From the NCBI GenBank assembly GCA_945860575.1, contig CAMAQQ010000049.1, forward strand, positions 1 through 8,302: a stretch of 8,302 bases of DNA. Direction: 5' to 3'. The translations under genes and the position numbers were made by a program. Source of the stretch: Ferrithrix thermotolerans DSM 19514 (GTDB lineage Bacteria > Actinomycetota > Acidimicrobiia > Acidimicrobiales > Ilumatobacteraceae). The notes beneath the pieces were generated by a model. It did not search any database. It had not been told where the DNA came from and worked only from the letters and a program-made list of their open reading frames with translations. Below, one piece after another: positions 6,262 through 8,302 of this stretch; within the stretch, counting starts at the first letter, position 1, and the number at the start of each line of letters is the position of its first letter.

Positions 6262-7332
6262 GTGCTTGAACGACTTGACATCATTGAGAGAGATTTTCTT
6301 GACCTTGAATCGAGTATGGCCACGCCCGAGGTGCTTGAAAACCAAGACAAGTTGCGCGAAGTTTCTCGCAAATACAAACAGATGACGCCCTTGGTTGAGT
6401 GCATTCGCAAATATCAAGCAGCAACCGGCAATGCGCAAGCGGCAAAAGAGTTGATTGCTGACGCGACGGGTGCTGAGCGAGATCAGTTACAAGAAGAGTT
6501 AATTTCTGCCACTGCGACGATTGCTGCACTCGAGAATGAACTCAAAATTTTGTTGCTGCCACCAGATCCAAATGCTGGCAAAAATATCATCATCGAAATT
6601 CGTGGTGCAGAAGGCGGAGAAGAAGCCAACTTATTTGCGACTGATTTGTTCGACATGTACAAGGCATTTGCCGCCCGCAACAACTGGGCGGTCGAAGTTT
6701 TGTCGCTGGATCTCTCACCGAAAGGTGGAATCAATCAAGTTGTAATGGTCTTCAAGGGCGAAACCGCATGGACTCGTATGCGTTTTGAAGGCGGGCCTCA
6801 TCGTGTGCAACGAGTGCCTGCCACCGAGAATCAGGGTCGAATTCATACCAGTTCGGCAACAGTGATGGTCTTGCCCGAAGTTGAAGAAGTCGAACTGCAT
6901 ATCGACGAGAAAGATTTACAGATCGATGTTTACCGTGCAAGTGGGCCAGGCGGTCAAGGCGTTAACACCACTGACTCTGCAGTTCGTATTACTCACAGAC
7001 CGAGCGGTGTTGTTGTTGCGATGCAAGATGAGCGCAGTCAGTTGCAAAACCGTTTGCGCGCGATGCAGGTATTGCGTGCACGATTGCTTAAGCGTCAAGA
7101 AGAAGAATCTCAGGCTCGTGCTTCAGCAGAGCGCAAAGCACAAGTTGGTGGCGGTGGTCGTGGCGAAAAAATTCGTACATACAACTTCAAAGACAGTCGC
7201 GTTACCGACCATCGCATTGGTTTCACCCTGCATCAGTTGCAAGATGTTTTGGCCGGCAACTTAGACCCAGTTATTGATGCCTTGACACTTGAGTATCAGA
7301 CCGAGCAGTTGGCCTACGCCGGCGAGAAATAA
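6262..7332 (+). CDS. prfA: Peptide chain release factor 1
   Basis: The 356-aa class I release factor reads UAA and UAG in the ribosomal A site and triggers hydrolysis of peptidyl-tRNA. Domains: coiled-coil helical N-domain at about 1-100; the codon-recognition superdomain with GGPHRVQRVPATENQGRIHT at 177-196, whose PAT tripeptide (186-188) marks RF1 rather than RF2, which has SPF; and the peptidyl-transferase domain with GPGGQGVNTTDSAVRITH at 228-245, containing the universal GGQ (230-232). The tail TYNFKDSRVTDHRIGFTLHQL (306-326) is typical of RF1. Length is as expected and the gene looks intact. The start is GTG at 6262, chosen because MLERLDIIERDF aligns with the usual RF1 N-terminus. There is no Shine-Dalgarno motif. 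The adjacent prmC encodes the enzyme that methylates Gln232 of this protein. Confidence 0.97.
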   Translation: MLERLDIIERDFLDLESSMATPEVLENQDKLREVSRKYKQMTPLVECIRKYQAATGNAQAAKELIADATGAERDQLQEELISATATIAALENELKILLLPPDPNAGKNIIIEIRGAEGGEEANLFATDLFDMYKAFAARNNWAVEVLSLDLSPKGGINQVVMVFKGETAWTRMRFEGGPHRVQRVPATENQGRIHTSSATVMVLPEVEEVELHIDEKDLQIDVYRASGPGGQGVNTTDSAVRITHRPSGVVVAMQDERSQLQNRLRAMQVLRARLLKRQEEESQARASAERKAQVGGGGRGEKIRTYNFKDSRVTDHRIGFTLHQLQDVLAGNLDPVIDALTLEYQTEQLAYAGEK

Positions 7333-7340
7333 ATTCAGTC

Positions 7341-8216
7341 GTGAACAGCGACGAAACAATCACATGGGGTGAGTTGTTTAAGAATACTTCGGTTGATCTT
7401 GGCAACGAGCAAGAAGCGAGATGGCTTTGTGAGCATGCAAGTGGATTAGACGCCAGCGAATTTAATTCGGGTTTATCCGAACTTGTTAGCGATCGTTGCG
7501 GAGTTGCCTTGCGTGAGATGGTGCGGCGACGATTGTCGGGTGAACCTTTGCAATATGTAATGCAGTGTTGGTCGTTTCGACATCTTGATGTTTTCGTTGA
7601 TCCGCGAGTGTTGATCCCGCGACCTGAAACCGAACTCGTCGTGCAAATTGCACTCGACTCGGTGCGCAACACGGCTCAAAAAATAGACAGAAAGATGCGA
7701 ATCGTTGATCTTGGTACTGGTAGCGGTGTGATCGGTTTGGCACTTGCGAGCGAACTGCCACTTGCCAGTGCCGAAGTTTGGCTGACTGATATTTCAAATG
7801 ATGCACTCGATGTTGCGCGAGCGAACCTTGCCGGTTTGGGCTTGGTTGATGGTGATGTTCGCCTTGTGCAGGGTGATTGGTTTTCGGCGTTGCCGAATCA
7901 ACTTAAAAATAGTTTCGATCTGGTTATTAGCAATCCGCCATATATCGCTGTTTATGATGCGAGTGTCGAGTCGGTTGTGCGTGATTATGAGCCGCATCTT
8001 GCGCTTTATGCGGGTAACGACGGGATGGATGCGCATCGGCAAATCATCTCGCAGGCAGGCGAGTGGCTCGTCGCTCGTGGTTTGCTGGTGCTCGAAATCG
8101 GTCACGAACAGGGCTTAGAGATTCGCAATCTGCTTGAGGAAAATGGTTTTAACAGTATTGAAATTCGCCAAGACTATTCTCAGCGCGACCGCATCGCCCT
8201 CGCCCGCAAAACCTAA
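7341..8216 (+). CDS. prmC: Release factor glutamine N5-methyltransferase PrmC
   Basis: The 291-aa SAM-dependent methyltransferase modifies the glutamine of the GGQ motif in RF1 and RF2, raising termination efficiency. Seen: a helical N-terminal substrate domain at about 1-100 with GEPLQYVMQCWSFRHLDVFV (67-86) and the signature LIPRPETELVV at 91-101; SAM-binding motif I VDLGTGSGVIGLALA at 122-136; an acidic motif II at LTDIS (148-152); the catalytic and substrate-Gln-binding NPPY at 198-201; and a C-terminal strand region ending DRIALARKT. The length is normal. The GTG start lies 8 nt after the prfA stop with only a weak purine stretch upstream (GGCGAG at 7321-7326), so coupled translation is likely. 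The partner RF1 gene directly upstream confirms the assignment. Confidence 0.96.
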   Translation: MNSDETITWGELFKNTSVDLGNEQEARWLCEHASGLDASEFNSGLSELVSDRCGVALREMVRRRLSGEPLQYVMQCWSFRHLDVFVDPRVLIPRPETELVVQIALDSVRNTAQKIDRKMRIVDLGTGSGVIGLALASELPLASAEVWLTDISNDALDVARANLAGLGLVDGDVRLVQGDWFSALPNQLKNSFDLVISNPPYIAVYDASVESVVRDYEPHLALYAGNDGMDAHRQIISQAGEWLVARGLLVLEIGHEQGLEIRNLLEENGFNSIEIRQDYSQRDRIALARKT

Positions 8217-8222
8217 CCCGCC

Positions 8223-8228
8223 TACAAT
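8223..8228 (+). promoter_or_regulatory. Probable -10 box, leaderless promoter of the acyltransferase gene
   Basis: TACAAT matches the sigma-70-type TATAAT in five of six bases and ends 6 nt before the GTG at 8235, with ATTTTT between. A start site at or next to the GTG would give a leaderless mRNA, consistent with the missing Shine-Dalgarno motif. No good -35 is seen 16-19 nt upstream, where the end of prmC is GC-rich. The TTTTT at 8230-8234 has no stem before it, so it is not a terminator. Confidence 0.45.
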
Positions 8229-8234
8229 ATTTTT

Positions 8235-8302
8235 GTGATCACTAACAGCTCTGACTTGAAGTCATACCACCGCCCCGACATTCAAGGTTTGCGTGGCGTA
8301 GC
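8235..8302 (+). CDS. Acyltransferase family 3 (OafA/YrhL-like), N-terminal start only
   Basis: Only 22 codons are visible before the window ends: MITNSSDLKSYHRPDIQGLR then GVA. The YHRPDIQGLRGVA segment matches the characteristic start of acyltransferase-3 membrane proteins ((Y)RPDIDGLRAxAVL), which O-acylate surface polysaccharides, lipids or antibiotics and have about ten membrane helices. The helices lie outside the window. GTG at 8235 is chosen because it sits just upstream of the motif, and TACAAT lies 6 nt before it. It is separated from prmC by 18 nt but probably has its own promoter. The substrate cannot be told. Confidence 0.75.
   Translation, partial: MITNSSDLKSYHRPDIQGLRGV

Noticed and set aside
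7330..7335. TAAATT before prmC considered as a leaderless promoter
   Set aside because: It is the prfA stop codon plus three bases; TANNNT matches are expected at TAA/TAG stops in tight operons.
8230..8234. T run after prmC considered as an intrinsic terminator
   Set aside because: No inverted repeat precedes it in 8180-8229.

Overview
The window is a densely packed, single-strand (+) segment of a bacterial chromosome carrying seven genes plus one unrecognised gene, about 96% coding. Order: lysA (3' end only) - hom - thrC - 189-nt gap - rho - unknown 346-aa gene - prfA - prmC - start of an acyltransferase-3 gene. The series lysA-hom-thrC-rho-prfA-prmC is the arrangement typical of Actinobacteria, and the LysA fragment, HSD and RF1 look actinobacterial by recall. 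Base composition is close to even rather than GC-rich, Shine-Dalgarno motifs are nearly absent, and several starts are GTG. Together these suggest a lower-GC, probably aquatic actinobacterial lineage; an Acidimicrobiia/Ilumatobacter-like organism is my best guess, but it is only an inference.

Region 1 (1-3260) is an aspartate-family amino-acid block. LysA makes lysine from meso-diaminopimelate, homoserine dehydrogenase draws aspartate semialdehyde toward threonine and methionine, and ThrC makes threonine from O-phosphohomoserine. The genes are separated by 2 and 6 nt and are presumably co-transcribed. The homoserine kinase gene thrB, usual after thrC in actinobacteria, is absent here. ThrC is of the long type familiar from Pseudomonas and yeast rather than the short type of Mycobacterium.

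Region 2 (3261-3449) is the only sizeable non-coding gap. It holds a GC-rich hairpin followed by a short T run, a 10-codon mini-ORF, a tandem 12-nt repeat, and the only recognisable ribosome-binding site in the window, just before rho.

Region 3 (3450-8216) is an information-processing block. It contains Rho (transcription termination, with a long Arg/Asn/Asp-rich disordered segment), an unrecognised 346-aa soluble protein where rpmE often lies, RF1 (translation termination at UAA/UAG) and PrmC, the methyltransferase that modifies the GGQ glutamine of RF1. Intergenic gaps are 8-18 nt.

Region 4 (8217-8302) begins a new gene, a membrane acyltransferase (family 3) cut by the window edge. It has a TACAAT box 6 nt before its GTG, consistent with a leaderless transcript.

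No RNA genes, insertion sequences, CRISPR arrays or phage genes were seen. The most original items are the 346-aa unknown, the rho leader, the missing thrB beside a long-type ThrC, and a Ser-to-Gly change next to the Walker B aspartate of Rho. I see no clear evidence of a wholly new multi-gene system.
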